DNA from: Emcibacter nanhaiensis
Lineage (GTDB): Bacteria; Pseudomonadota; Alphaproteobacteria; Sphingomonadales; Emcibacteraceae
Assembly: GCF_006385175.1 (NCBI RefSeq)
Contig: NZ_VFIY01000010.1
Location: 1-64,000 of the forward strand
Direction: 5' to 3'
DNA length: 64,000 nucleotides
Notes under the pieces: generated by a model
The model's input: only the letters and a program-made list of their open reading frames with translations
Databases searched by the model: none
Told to the model about the DNA's origin: nothing
Translations under genes and position numbers: made by a program
Part shown: in pieces, positions 33,855 to 43,483 of the stretch
Numbering within the stretch: the first letter of the stretch is position 1
Layout: every line of letters starts with the position of its first letter

Positions 33855-34925
33855 CTACTTGTGGGCTGCCCCGACCGCCTGTGATATTTCCGAATATCCG
33901 TCTTCATAAAGACAGTCGCGCAATTCCTTCTTGATGGACCGGACCAGCCCCGGCCCGTGATACACCAGCGCGGAATAAAGCTGCACCAATGAAGCGCCGG
34001 CCCTGATTTTCTCATAAGCCTGACGGCCGTTGCTGATACCGCCGACCCCGACCAACGGGACCTTCCCTTCGGTCAGCCGGTACATATCCGCGAGGACGCC
34101 CGTTGAAAAGTCGAACAGGGGCTGACCGCTGAGCCCGCCGCTCTCCTCCCGTTGCGATGACTGCAGTGTATCGCGCAGTCCCACCGTGGTGTTGCTGACG
34201 ATCAGGCCGTCGATATTATGCTTGACGATTATTTCGGCAATATCCCGTTTCTCATTCTCATCCAGGTCAGGCGCGATCTTGACCAGCAACGGCGGCATGA
34301 TCCTGAACCGGCTGGTGGCAGCCTCCCGGGTCTCCAGCAGCCTGGACAGGAGTTCATCCAGGGCCGCCCTGCCCTGCAGCTTCCTGAGGCCGGGCGTATT
34401 GGGAGAAGAGATATTGACGGTAAAATAGTCCGCCAGGCCCAGCAAACGGTCCAGACCGGTCACATAGTCCTGGATCGGATCCTCGCTGTCCTTGTTGGCC
34501 CCGATATTGGCCCCGACAATTCCTCTCTTGTCCAGCTCGCGGCGGCGGGCCAGACGGATGGCATAGGCTTCCAGGCCACGGTTGTTAAACCCCAGACGAT
34601 TGATGACAGCCTGGTCTTCCTCCAACCGGAAGATACGCGGCTTTTCATTTCCCGGCTGCGGCCGCGGGGTTACGGTTCCTGTTTCCACGAAGCCAAAGCC
34701 CTGGGCCAGCATGGCGTCGGCAACTTCCGCATTCTTGTCGAACCCCGCAGCAAGGCCTACAGGATTGGGAAACTCCAATCCCCAGAGCTTGACCCGCAGG
34801 GCGTCATCGTCCTTTTCATGTGATGAGGGGACCAGCCCGGCTTTCAACAGTTTAATGGAAAGGCCATGGGCGGTTTCCGGCGAGAAGGCAAAAAACAAGG
34901 GTTTTGCCAGCGAATATAAATCCAT
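33855..34925 (-). CDS. pyrD: Dihydroorotate dehydrogenase (quinone), class 2
   Basis: 356 residues. The N-terminal membrane-associating helix (YSLAKPLFFAFSPETAHGLSIKLL) marks the quinone-dependent class 2 enzyme. FMN and substrate motifs are present: NPVGLAAGFDKNAE, FNNRGLE, VNISSPNTPGLR and LVGVGGISNG. It oxidises dihydroorotate to orotate in pyrimidine synthesis and passes electrons to ubiquinone. It follows the DUF952 gene after 8 bp, so the two are likely cotranscribed. Confidence 0.96.
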   Translation of the reverse strand: MDLYSLAKPLFFAFSPETAHGLSIKLLKAGLVPSSHEKDDDALRVKLWGLEFPNPVGLAAGFDKNAEVADAMLAQGFGFVETGTVTPRPQPGNEKPRIFRLEEDQAVINRLGFNNRGLEAYAIRLARRRELDKRGIVGANIGANKDSEDPIQDYVTGLDRLLGLADYFTVNISSPNTPGLRKLQGRAALDELLSRLLETREAATSRFRIMPPLLVKIAPDLDENEKRDIAEIIVKHNIDGLIVSNTTVGLRDTLQSSQREESGGLSGQPLFDFSTGVLADMYRLTEGKVPLVGVGGISNGRQAYEKIRAGASLVQLYSALVYHGPGLVRSIKKELRDCLYEDGYSEISQAVGAAHK

Positions 34926-34933
34926 TTATGTCC

Positions 34934-35278
34934 TCAGAGCGGAATGATATGCCTACCGTTTTGTTCCAGTTCCAGGTCGTCGACCCGAACCACGCCCCCC
35001 AGGGGCAGGTCGGCATAATAATGGGGAAATTTTTCATTGTCCCGCGAAATTTCCCATTTCAGGAAACCGGGCACAAGTTTTTGCTGATCCAGGGAAAGCA
35101 GGACCAGGTCTTTGCGGCCGTGAAAGTATTTTTCCAGGGTGCCGGGCACCTGCGCAGCACTTGAAAGATGAATATATCCGCTCGACTGGTCGAGGGAGGA
35201 ACCGGCAAAACTTCCTTGAGAGCGAAAGACGGCCCATTCCTCCCGTGTCATTATTCTATACAGGAAGGACTGTGCCAT
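34934..35278 (-). CDS. DUF952 family protein
   Basis: 114 residues beginning MAQSFLYRIMTREEW, with SSGYIHLSSAAQVPGTLEKYF and a FPHYYADLPL segment, all typical of DUF952, a small family with an ADP-ribosyltransferase-like fold relationship but no shown activity. It often sits next to pyrD in Alphaproteobacteria, as here (8-bp gap). No membrane or signal sequence is seen. Biochemical role unknown. Confidence 0.85.
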   Translation of the reverse strand: MAQSFLYRIMTREEWAVFRSQGSFAGSSLDQSSGYIHLSSAAQVPGTLEKYFHGRKDLVLLSLDQQKLVPGFLKWEISRDNEKFPHYYADLPLGGVVRVDDLELEQNGRHIIPL

Positions 35279-35340
35279 CTTTTCGGAACGATCTTAGCCG
35301 GGCTGCCCGTTTCAACTGCGACGCGCAGAAAATATGAAGG

Positions 35341-35754
35341 TCAATCTTCCGCCAAAGCCGAGTTTCCAAGGGCCTTGACCAATTCAAACGCCTTTTTGCG
35401 TACAGCCGGATCGGATATCTTGTAATAGGCGCGAACAAGCTCCAGAGTTTCCCTGCGGGACATCTGGTCTGCTTCAAAAGTTTGCGCTTCCTTGTCTTTG
35501 CTGCCCTGGCCTGACGCCACATCATCAGGCATGTCATCAAAGAAAAAGGATACAGGTACGTCAAGAATCTGGGAAAGCTGAAAAAGACGGCTGGAACCGA
35601 TGCGGTTCGCGCCACGTTCATATTTCTGGATCTGTTGGAAGGTGAGGCCGAGCGCTTTGCCCAATTTTTCCTGACTCATTCCGAGGAGTGTTCTGCGAAG
35701 TCTTACACGTGAACCTACATGTACATCTACAGGATTAGGAACAGGTTTATTCAT
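35341..35754 (-). CDS. XRE family transcriptional regulator
   Basis: 137 residues from the ATG at 35754 (a TTG four codons upstream would be the only alternative). The N-terminal helix-turn-helix is VRLRRTLLGMSQEKLGKALG plus FQQIQKYERGANRI. After SRLFQLSQILDVPVSFFFDD comes a C-terminal helical part of about 60 residues without a clear domain. This regulator follows lnt in many alphaproteobacterial genomes. Target genes are unknown. It is separated from lnt by about 110 AT-rich bases, so it may have its own promoter. Confidence 0.88.
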   Translation of the reverse strand: MNKPVPNPVDVHVGSRVRLRRTLLGMSQEKLGKALGLTFQQIQKYERGANRIGSSRLFQLSQILDVPVSFFFDDMPDDVASGQGSKDKEAQTFEADQMSRRETLELVRAYYKISDPAVRKKAFELVKALGNSALAED

Positions 35755-35865
35755 ATTTTTTTCCAAATCAAAAGGTTACTCTAACTAGATCCGACCCCAC
35801 GCACTGCAGCTTATTTTTTAGTAACGAATAATATTAAGGTCAAGTATTAACTTATATGCTGCAGT

Positions 35866-37488
35866 TTACAACGAGCTCCAACGTCTGGCTGCAACTGTTC
35901 CGATCATTATAATAATCAGCGTTGCAATTACAAAGATGATATCACCGAAACGCGCATAATAGGTGAGATTCACTAGTTTTTTTGGCAACATCTGGTCGAT
36001 TACACCACGCTTTTGAAGATCAATGCTTTTTATGACGCGCCCATAGGAATCAATCACCGCAGAGATCCCCGTTCCGGCCGACCTTACCACCGGCAGGCCT
36101 TCTTCTATGGCCCTGACCCGGGTTTGCAGAAAATGCTGGTAGGGTCCGGTCATGGTGCCATACCAGGCATCATTGGTAATATTCAGCAGCCAGTCCGGCC
36201 GGTTCTGCGGGTCGACCACCTCACCGGGAAAAATGATTTCGTAGCAGACAAGTACGCCAAAGGGCGGTGTGCCGGGGATATACTGGGTCAACTGCCCCGG
36301 CCCGGGACTGTAGTCAAGCCCGCCGACGGCCCGTTCGAACCCGATCGCCCGCAGCAATACCCTGAAAAATGCCGGAATATATTCCCCGAAAGGCACCAGG
36401 TGCGTTTTGTCATGCAGCGCCCCGATCTGGCCGCTGCTGTCGATGGCGATAAAAGAGTTGTAGATTTTCATCCCGTCCCGGTCCCATTCGCGCCGCGGGA
36501 AGCCGGTCAGCAGCACGCCATCGTCGCCCAGCATGTCGGCGATCAGGTAGCGACGCGACGGCTCCTGGTCGAGGAAGTAAATCACCGCCGTCTCCGGCCA
36601 GATGATATGGGTGATGCCATCCTTGCCCCGGCGGTCGCTCATGGCCAGATAGTCGAGGAAATTATCCGCCCTCTTGTCCCGTGCCCATTTGTCCCGCTGG
36701 TTGATATTGGGCTGGACCAGTCTCAATCCCACATCTTCGACATAGTTTGTTTCCTGCTGTAGCCGCTGCTCGCCAAAGAAAAAGAGCCCCGCAAACACCA
36801 GGACATAAATCCCTGCGGCCAGGAACATCTTTGCCCGATCCCCGGACAATGCGAGAAACACCAGCGGCGCCAGCGCAAACAGCATCGTCACCGGCCCCAG
36901 CCCGTAAATTCCCCAGAGACTGGCGGACTGCAGCATGCTGTCGGAAAACCCCCAGGCATAGCCGGACAGGTTCCAGGGAAAGCCGGTGAAGAAATGTCCC
37001 CGCGCCCATTCGGACAGGTTCCACAGCCCTGCAAAAACCAGAAGCGACGGCAACAGGGCTCGTTTCCTGTCAAACCGGCGCCAGAACAGATTCATCACAA
37101 GTCCGACAAGACCGCTGTAGATCGCCAGCATGCCCGCCAGGCTGCCGACCGCGAAATACCCCATCCAGCCCGGCACATCATCCTGCAGGTAGAAGCTGTT
37201 GGCGATCCAGAGAAAGCCCATGAAAAACTGACCGAACCCGAACCACCAGGCGACGGCAAAAGCCTCACTCTTTTTTTTCTGATCGCGCAGCGCCAGACAG
37301 AGGAAAGGATAGCTGATCCACAGCAGCGGCAGGGCGTAAAAGGGGGCAAATGACAGCGCAGAAAGGAGGCCGGCGGCAAAAGAAAGCAGAACCAGTTGCA
37401 GGGAACTGCGCTGCCTGGTCCACTCTACAATCTTTTCCAGAAGGATATGGCCTGCGGTCTTTGCTGTTTCTGCCTTCTCAATCACCAT
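35866..37488 (-). CDS. lnt: Apolipoprotein N-acyltransferase
   Basis: 540 residues: about six to seven N-terminal membrane helices, then a periplasmic nitrilase domain and a last helix. The catalytic triad is visible as Glu299 (IWPET), Lys361 (DKTHLVPFGEY) and Cys415 (VCYEIIFP). It adds the third acyl chain to lipoproteins in the inner membrane. The start overlaps the end of the corC gene by 11 bp, so the two are translationally linked. Confidence 0.96.
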   Translation of the reverse strand: MVIEKAETAKTAGHILLEKIVEWTRQRSSLQLVLLSFAAGLLSALSFAPFYALPLLWISYPFLCLALRDQKKKSEAFAVAWWFGFGQFFMGFLWIANSFYLQDDVPGWMGYFAVGSLAGMLAIYSGLVGLVMNLFWRRFDRKRALLPSLLVFAGLWNLSEWARGHFFTGFPWNLSGYAWGFSDSMLQSASLWGIYGLGPVTMLFALAPLVFLALSGDRAKMFLAAGIYVLVFAGLFFFGEQRLQQETNYVEDVGLRLVQPNINQRDKWARDKRADNFLDYLAMSDRRGKDGITHIIWPETAVIYFLDQEPSRRYLIADMLGDDGVLLTGFPRREWDRDGMKIYNSFIAIDSSGQIGALHDKTHLVPFGEYIPAFFRVLLRAIGFERAVGGLDYSPGPGQLTQYIPGTPPFGVLVCYEIIFPGEVVDPQNRPDWLLNITNDAWYGTMTGPYQHFLQTRVRAIEEGLPVVRSAGTGISAVIDSYGRVIKSIDLQKRGVIDQMLPKKLVNLTYYARFGDIIFVIATLIIIMIGTVAARRWSSL

Positions 37489-38440
37489 TTCCTGAATCCC
37501 CGCCAGCTGCCTGATTGTTTGGTGGCATAGTTTCAGGCTTTGGCCGATGGATCAAGATGGTTTTTATCCGGCGTTCATCGCCTTCGATAATTTCAAAGCG
37601 AAGACCGTTGTCATGTTCGACAATTTCCCCGACATGGGGAATGCTGCCGGCCAGGGTGAAGACCAGGCCGCCGAGGGTATCCACGTCATCATCCTGCTCG
37701 TCCGGCAGCAGGTCCAGACTGAGCAGGTCCTCAAGCTCCTCAATGGTCAGGCGAGCGTCCGCCCTGAGCCGACCGCCCGGCAGCTCGGAAAGAAGTTCTT
37801 CCGCGACGATGTCATGCTCGTCTTCGATATCGCCGACAATCTGCTCCACCAGGTCCTCAATGGTGACAAGACCGTCGGTGCCGCCATATTCATCCACCAC
37901 CAGCGCCATGTGGATATGGGTGGCCTGCATCTTGACCAAAATATCCATCAGCCGCATGCTGGGCGGGACAAACAGGATTGGCCGGTGCAGGCTTTTCAGC
38001 GGCGGCAACTCACCGTCTTCCGCTTCGCGGGAGGCAAAGGCCTTGAAGACATCCTTGATATGTACCATGGCGATGACTTCATCAAGACTTTCCCGGTAAA
38101 CCGGCAGCCTGGACGTGCTGGCCTGGCGAAAGACCTGCATCAGTTCCTCGAACCCGGTGGAGGCCTCGACGGCAATAATATCCGCCCGCGGCACCATGAT
38201 TTCGTCCACGCGCTTGTCGCCAAAGGCCAGTGTATTTTTGATGATGGAGCGTTCTTCTTCCCTGAGGGAGGAATCTTCCGCCTCAAATTCCTCAATCACC
38301 TCTTCGAGGCTTTCCTTGAGGGAGGCGTCGCCATTTCGGGTGGTTACGAGCTTTTTCAACCAGCTCCAGAAACCACCCTTGTTACTCGAGGACGGTTCGG
38401 CTTCCGCCTTTTCCCCGATCGTGCCGTTTTGTAGGTTCAT
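37478..38440 (-). CDS. corC: CorC/HlyC family CBS-domain protein
   Basis: 320 residues: a variable N-terminus, a pair of CBS domains (IMVPRADIIAVEASTGFEEL; ILVKMQATHIHMALVVDEYGG), and the CorC_HlyC C-terminal FAD-like domain (LRADARLTIEELEDLL). It lacks the DUF21 membrane domain of longer homologues, as E. coli CorC (YbeX) does. YbeX has been linked to Mg2+ handling and ribosome metabolism. Gene order ybeY-corC-lnt is conserved across proteobacteria. Confidence 0.92.
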   Translation of the reverse strand: MNLQNGTIGEKAEAEPSSSNKGGFWSWLKKLVTTRNGDASLKESLEEVIEEFEAEDSSLREEERSIIKNTLAFGDKRVDEIMVPRADIIAVEASTGFEELMQVFRQASTSRLPVYRESLDEVIAMVHIKDVFKAFASREAEDGELPPLKSLHRPILFVPPSMRLMDILVKMQATHIHMALVVDEYGGTDGLVTIEDLVEQIVGDIEDEHDIVAEELLSELPGGRLRADARLTIEELEDLLSLDLLPDEQDDDVDTLGGLVFTLAGSIPHVGEIVEHDNGLRFEIIEGDERRIKTILIHRPKPETMPPNNQAAGGDSGNGD

Positions 38441-38478
38441 TTTCCCGTTCTTTGAGCAAATATCTCAAATTTGTCCAG

Positions 38479-39018
38479 TTAGGTTGACATCTCGCCATAG
38501 GGGTCGTCAATCCCTAAAGTGCCGAGGATCGCCTTTTCCAGCCCTTCCATCTCCTCTGCTTCGGCGTCATTCATATGGTCATATCCCAAAAGATGTAACA
38601 ATCCGTGAACAATCAGATGGCAGAAGTGATTTTCCAGACTTTTGCCGGAAGATATGGCTTCATTTTGCACAGTTTCAAGGGCCAGGATGATATCGCCGAG
38701 CGACACCGGATAGTCGGGCAGGTCCTGACCAGCATGAAACCAGGCGTCCAGCTCCTCGTCAGACAGCGCCGGGAAGGACAGCACATTGGTCGGTTTGTCC
38801 TTGCCGCGGTAGTCCCGGTTCAGGACCCGGATATTTTCGTCGTTGGTCAGCAGAACGCTCAGTTCAAGATGGGGAAAGCGGTTCAACACCACCCCTTCCG
38901 GGCTGTCGGACATGATTTTTTCCAGCACCGTGCGGATCAGGCCTTCTGCCCCCGGCAGCTCTTGGCTCCAGGCCGGCTCTTCCTGATTAATGTCCAGCTG
39001 GATATCGGCTGCGCTCAT
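38479..39018 (-). CDS. ybeY: Endoribonuclease YbeY (rRNA maturation)
   Basis: 179 residues, with the zinc motif HGLLHLLGYDH giving His138, His142 and His148. The conserved RVLNRDYRGKDKPTNVLSFP precedes it. YbeY takes part in 16S rRNA 3'-end maturation and ribosome quality control. The start overlaps the phoH stop by 4 bp. A long N-terminal extension of about 25 residues compared with E. coli is common in Alphaproteobacteria. Confidence 0.95.
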   Translation of the reverse strand: MSAADIQLDINQEEPAWSQELPGAEGLIRTVLEKIMSDSPEGVVLNRFPHLELSVLLTNDENIRVLNRDYRGKDKPTNVLSFPALSDEELDAWFHAGQDLPDYPVSLGDIILALETVQNEAISSGKSLENHFCHLIVHGLLHLLGYDHMNDAEAEEMEGLEKAILGTLGIDDPYGEMST

Positions 39019-40022
39019 CGCTTTTTCTTTTGCGCGTCTTTCCGGTCATAGGCATCAACAATCTTGCCCACCAGAGGATGGCGCACCACATCGGCAGCGG
39101 TGAAATTGACAAAGGCGATATCCTGTATCCGCGGCAGGATGTCCAGCGCATCGGCCAGGCCGGAACGGGAACCGTCCGGCAGATCCACCTGCGAGGGGTC
39201 ACCACAAACCACCATGCGGCAATTTTCCCCAAAGCGGGTCAGGAACATCTTCATCTGCATGGGGGTGGTATTCTGGGCTTCATCCAGGATGACGAAAGCA
39301 TTGGACAGGGTGCGGCCGCGCATAAACGCCAGCGGCGCGATCTCGATGTCGCCGCGTTCGATCCGCCGTTCGGTCTGCTCCCGGGAAATCATCTGGCCCA
39401 AGGCATCAAACAGCGGCGTCAGGTAAGGATCGACCTTTTCCCGCATGTCGCCGGGCAGGAAACCCAGTTTTTCCCCGGCTTCCACTGCCGGACGGGACAG
39501 GATAATCTTTTCCACCCGGCCTTCCAGCAGGAAGGATGTGGCCATGGCCACCGCCAGGAAGGTCTTGCCGGTACCGGCCGGGCCGAGGCCGAAAGTCATT
39601 TCCCGGTCACGCAGGGCCTCGATATATTTGGCCTGGTTGGCGCTACGCGGGCTCAGCACCGTCTTGCGGGTGCGGATCACGATCTCGTTTTCGCTTTCGC
39701 GCTTTTTCAGCAGCAGGCTCTCATCGGCCGGGCTTTCGGTAACATAGGCCAGCCGGATCGCCCCGTCCACCTCGGCCATACTCACATCCTGCCCCCGTTC
39801 CAGCTGTTCATAGAGCCTGAGCAGCACGGAGCGGGCCAGGTCAGTAACCTCGATTCCGCCGATGATGGAAATCAGATTGCCGCGGCCGATCAGGGTCACG
39901 CCCAGCTTCTGCTCGATACGGGACAGATGCACGTTATGCTCGCCGCACAGCAGGGCGAGCAGGCGATTGTCCTCGAACTCGAGGATGATTTCTTCACTGA
40001 TGCCGTTATTGTCCCGTGCCAT
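39015..40022 (-). CDS. phoH: PhoH family ATPase
   Basis: 335 residues. An N-terminal KH-like region is followed by the PhoH ATPase with Walker A GPAGTGKT (147-154), the LSRPAVEAGEKLGFLPGD motif and Walker B AFVILDEAQN. PhoH2-type proteins are RNA helicase-like; this YbeZ-type works with YbeY. It lies 5 bp after miaB and overlaps ybeY by 4 bp. Confidence 0.95.
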   Translation of the reverse strand: MARDNNGISEEIILEFEDNRLLALLCGEHNVHLSRIEQKLGVTLIGRGNLISIIGGIEVTDLARSVLLRLYEQLERGQDVSMAEVDGAIRLAYVTESPADESLLLKKRESENEIVIRTRKTVLSPRSANQAKYIEALRDREMTFGLGPAGTGKTFLAVAMATSFLLEGRVEKIILSRPAVEAGEKLGFLPGDMREKVDPYLTPLFDALGQMISREQTERRIERGDIEIAPLAFMRGRTLSNAFVILDEAQNTTPMQMKMFLTRFGENCRMVVCGDPSQVDLPDGSRSGLADALDILPRIQDIAFVNFTAADVVRHPLVGKIVDAYDRKDAQKKKR

Positions 40023-40027
40023 GATCC

Positions 40028-41431
40028 CTACCCCCTGGCGGCGACCGGCGCCGCCTCTTCAATAATCTGGCCCTTCAGGCTGTGGGGCCCGGCGGACAGT
40101 ATTTCCACATCAACGATGCGGCCGAAGTACCGGTCCAGCAGACTGTCGTCGCCCAGGGTCACATGCACCGCCTGCATATAGGGGCTGCGGCCGACCAGCT
40201 GGCCGGCTCCCTTGCCGCGCCGTTCCAGCAGCACCGGCAGGACCTGTCCCACCGTGCCCTCGTTAAAGGCCACCTGCTGGCGGCTCAGTTCCGCCTGCAG
40301 TTCGGCAAGACGGGCTGCCTTGACCTCTTCCGGCACCTGATCTTCCATGGTCGCCGCCGGGGTGCCCGGACGGGCGCTGTATTTGAAGCTGTAAGCCTGG
40401 GCATAACCGATGTCCCGGACCAGTTGCATGGTTTCCTGGAATTCCTCGTCGGTCTCCCCCGGGAAACCAACAATGAAGTCGCCGGAGAGGGCGATTTCCG
40501 GACGCGCCTTGCGCAGGTCCTCGATAATTTTCCGGTAACTGTCCGCTGTATGATGCCGGTTCATGGCCTTGAGAATCCGGTCGGAGCCGGCCTGCACCGG
40601 CAGATGCAGATAGGGCATGCATTGTTCCACCTCGGCATGGACCCGGATCAGCTCCTCGGTCATGTCGGACGGATGGGAGGTGGTGTAGCGGATGCGCTGG
40701 AAGCCCGGGTCCCGGGCCAGTTCCCGGATCAGACGGGCCAGCGACCATTCCTCGCCGTTCTCGCCCACCCCGTGGTAGGCGTTCACATTCTGGCCCAGCA
40801 AGGTCACTTCCACCACGCCGGCTTCGGCCAGCTTGCGGGCGTCGGTCATCACATCCTCGATGTTGCGGGAGAATTCGGCGCCGCGGGTATAGGGCACCAC
40901 GCAATAGGTGCAGAATTTGTCGCAGCCTTCCTGGACAGTCAGGAAGGCAGAGGTTTTCTGCTCCACGTCTTTCTTGCCCAGGCTTTCGAATTTTTCGTCG
41001 ACCGACAGATCGGTGTCCAGGATGCGCGGCTTTTCGCCGACGGCTTTCTGTGAGGTTGCCTGCTTGACCATGTCCGGCAGGCGGTGATAGGTCTGCGGCC
41101 CGAACACCATGTCCACCACGGGGGCCCGCTTCATGATCTGGTCACCTTCGGCCTGGGCCACACAGCCGCCCACCGCCAGCACCATATCCTTGCCGTCGTC
41201 CGCCTTCTTCTCTTTCATGGCGCGCAGGCGGCCGATATCGGAATAGACCTTTTCCGCCGCCTTTTCCCGGATATGGCAGGTGTTGAGTACGACAAGATCC
41301 GCCTCGTCGGGGCTTTCGGTCACCGCATAGCCCTCGTGCGCCATCACGTCCACCATACGTTCCGTATCATAGACATTCATCTGGCAGCCGTAGGTCTTGA
41401 TATAAAATTTCTTTGTATTCGTCTTGTCCAT
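40028..41431 (-). CDS. miaB: tRNA-2-methylthio-N6-isopentenyladenosine synthase
   Basis: 467 residues. The N-terminal UPF0004 cluster cysteines are Cys16, Cys52 and Cys90; the radical-SAM cluster is Cys170, Cys174 and Cys177 ([10 protein letters not shown]). A TRAM domain ends the protein. It methylthiolates i6A37 in tRNAs that read UNN codons. First gene of the tight miaB-phoH-ybeY run. Confidence 0.97.
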   Translation of the reverse strand: MDKTNTKKFYIKTYGCQMNVYDTERMVDVMAHEGYAVTESPDEADLVVLNTCHIREKAAEKVYSDIGRLRAMKEKKADDGKDMVLAVGGCVAQAEGDQIMKRAPVVDMVFGPQTYHRLPDMVKQATSQKAVGEKPRILDTDLSVDEKFESLGKKDVEQKTSAFLTVQEGCDKFCTYCVVPYTRGAEFSRNIEDVMTDARKLAEAGVVEVTLLGQNVNAYHGVGENGEEWSLARLIRELARDPGFQRIRYTTSHPSDMTEELIRVHAEVEQCMPYLHLPVQAGSDRILKAMNRHHTADSYRKIIEDLRKARPEIALSGDFIVGFPGETDEEFQETMQLVRDIGYAQAYSFKYSARPGTPAATMEDQVPEEVKAARLAELQAELSRQQVAFNEGTVGQVLPVLLERRGKGAGQLVGRSPYMQAVHVTLGDDSLLDRYFGRIVDVEILSAGPHSLKGQIIEEAAPVAARG

Positions 41432-41526
41432 CTGGAAATACCTGTATCCCCGGCACCTTGGTTCGATTTTGGCCAGAGTGTATCAAAAAGCGCCTTTAAA
41501 TGCGCGCGCAATCTACCATTGTGCTG

Positions 41527-42357
41527 TCAGGAGTCAACTTTTGAAGTGCGGGACAGCTCGTGCCGGCGCCCGCGCAGACAATCCTGCAGTCTCTTTTCCA
41601 CCGTACGGTGGCAATAGGTGGCCAGTTCCTTGCGGGTCTTGAACAGGTTGCGCGATACCGGCTTGTGGAAATGAACCTCCACTTCCACCTTGAGCAGCCG
41701 CAGGAAACTCATCAGATGCGGCGCCAGCTCCATGTCGCCGATCCAGGCGATTTTGAACAGGCTGCTGCGATTGACCGGCATATTGTTGATCCGGCGATAA
41801 ACGATGGTCACCGGCTGCACCATCAGGTCGTCCACATGGCCCTGTTCGTCCACGTGCAGATCCATGACCTTTTCCGTCACCCCGAACAGGGCGCTTTTGA
41901 ACGGCAGGACCCGGGTGCCGTCCCCGGTCGTCCCCTCGGGGAACAAGATCAGGCTGTCCCCTTCCTTCATCCGCTCATGCAGTTCCTGTTTCTGGTTTTT
42001 CGCATCGGAGCGGCGGGAACGGTCAATGAAAATGGTCCGCTGCAGGCCGGCCAGATATCCCAGGACAGGCCAGCCTGCCATTTCCTTCTTGGCAATAAAA
42101 CAGGCGCCCTTGATGACCTTGCCCAGCACCAGGATATCAAGCCAGGAAACATGGTTGGAGACGAACAGGGTCGTCGACCCTTCGTGGGGCTTGCCCTCGG
42201 TAGTGATACGGACATTGAATGCACGACACAGGTTCCCATGCACCCAGTGGGGCCAGATCTTATATCCGGGAAACTTTATCTTTTTAACGAGGATAGTCGG
42301 CGGCAAAAGGACAGTCAGATAAAACAGCGCTTTTACGATCCTGAAATATGTCCGCAT
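41527..42357 (-). CDS. plsC: 1-acyl-glycerol-3-phosphate acyltransferase family protein
   Basis: 276 residues. An N-terminal membrane-associated helix is followed by NHVSWLDI (H-x4-D with His69 and Asp74) and FPEGTT, the catalytic and glycerophosphate-binding blocks of PlsC-type enzymes. It likely acylates lysophosphatidic acid; an OlsA-like role in ornithine-lipid synthesis is a possible alternative because olsB is elsewhere in this window. The gene lies between fur and miaB, the usual place in this class. Confidence 0.9.
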   Translation of the reverse strand: MRTYFRIVKALFYLTVLLPPTILVKKIKFPGYKIWPHWVHGNLCRAFNVRITTEGKPHEGSTTLFVSNHVSWLDILVLGKVIKGACFIAKKEMAGWPVLGYLAGLQRTIFIDRSRRSDAKNQKQELHERMKEGDSLILFPEGTTGDGTRVLPFKSALFGVTEKVMDLHVDEQGHVDDLMVQPVTIVYRRINNMPVNRSSLFKIAWIGDMELAPHLMSFLRLLKVEVEVHFHKPVSRNLFKTRKELATYCHRTVEKRLQDCLRGRRHELSRTSKVDS

Positions 42358-42462
42358 TCAATTCCGTTTAAAATTTTCATCATTGCATAAGATAATGCCC
42401 TGCAGAAGCCTGCAAGGCAGCGTCTATAGCATCAGATGGAGACAATTACCAGTTTTTCAAGC

Positions 42463-42870
42463 CTACTTGATCTTTATGCCATACAGCTCGAGCCGATGGT
42501 CAACCAGCTTGTATCCCAGTTTTTTGGCAATTGCTTCCTGAAGAGCTTCGATCTCTTTTTCGTTGAACTCGACAACTTCACCGGTTTCGATATCGATCAG
42601 GTGATCATGATGTACATCAGGCACCGGCTCGTAGCGCGACCGGCCGTCGCGAAAGTCATGGCGCTCGAGAATGCCGGCTTCCTCAAACAGGCGCACCGTC
42701 CGGTAAACCGTAGCAATACTGATGTGGGGATCAATATCTACAGAACGGCGGTATACCTCCTCTACATCCGGATGATCTTCAGCCTCAGACAGAACCTGCG
42801 CAATAATCCTGCGCTGGTCGGTCATTCTCATGCCCTTTTCGATACAAAGATTTTCGATTTCTGACGTCAT
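42463..42870 (-). CDS. fur: Fur family metal-responsive regulator
   Basis: 135 residues. The winged helix has IATVYRTVRLFEEAGIL, and the metal segment is HHDHLIDIETGEVVEF (His87, His88, His90). No C-x2-C structural zinc sites are present, the state seen in alphaproteobacterial Fur/Mur. In this class the protein may act as Mur (manganese) or as a classical Fur, and the sequence alone does not decide. The bfd/bfr genes in this window are natural targets for an iron regulator. Confidence 0.9.
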   Translation of the reverse strand: MTSEIENLCIEKGMRMTDQRRIIAQVLSEAEDHPDVEEVYRRSVDIDPHISIATVYRTVRLFEEAGILERHDFRDGRSRYEPVPDVHHDHLIDIETGEVVEFNEKEIEALQEAIAKKLGYKLVDHRLELYGIKIK

Positions 42871-43006
42871 TATATGCCCTGAGTTGTTTAATTATAATAC
42901 GCTAGATATGCGTAAAATATACACATTCTATCATCCGGCACCAGTGTTTTTCAAGTTTGTGTTAACCCTGTTTCAAAATTGACAATGCGGTTGGAGATAT
43001 TGAATA

Positions 43007-43483
43007 TCAGCTAAGTGTACAGGCCATCAGAATGGCGTCGAGCGCCCCTCCATTCTGTCCACTGTAATAGTTTTCCCTGAGGCCGATCTTTTCAAACCCC
43101 TGCCTGGTGTATAGTGCCCGGGCGGCCTTGTTGTCTTCGCGCACCTCCAGAAAAAGTTTTTCTGTTTTGCCGCCGTCGCGCAACATCGCCTTTAGCTGGC
43201 CAAGCAGGCGACCGGCCAGCCCCTGACGTCGATAATCAGGCCTGACCGTGATGGTGAGGATTTCCGCTTCATCCACCACTTGGCGGACGAGGAGGAAACC
43301 GGCCGGATCATCTCCAAGCATGGCGACAAGCCCGAAGACCCCCGGCATCGCGAGAAGAGTGTTGAATTCCTCGATGCTCCAGGCCCTCTCGGGCGTGTGT
43401 TCGAACCCGAGGCCGTGAAGTTCAGCCAGAAGGGAGGCAGTTTCCACACCGCAAACATGGAAGGACAGGTCTTTCCCGGTCAT
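43007..43483 (-). CDS. rimI: Ribosomal-protein-alanine N-acetyltransferase (GNAT)
   Basis: 158 residues with a full GNAT fold: VRPDYRRQGLAGRLLGQL is the acetyl-CoA binding motif A, and EVREDNKAARALYTRQGFEKIGLRENYY is motif B. Its start overlaps the tsaB stop by 4 bp; tsaB-rimI pairing is widespread. RimI acetylates the N-terminus of ribosomal protein S18 in E. coli; the target here is assumed. Confidence 0.9.
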   Translation of the reverse strand: MTGKDLSFHVCGVETASLLAELHGLGFEHTPERAWSIEEFNTLLAMPGVFGLVAMLGDDPAGFLLVRQVVDEAEILTITVRPDYRRQGLAGRLLGQLKAMLRDGGKTEKLFLEVREDNKAARALYTRQGFEKIGLRENYYSGQNGGALDAILMACTLS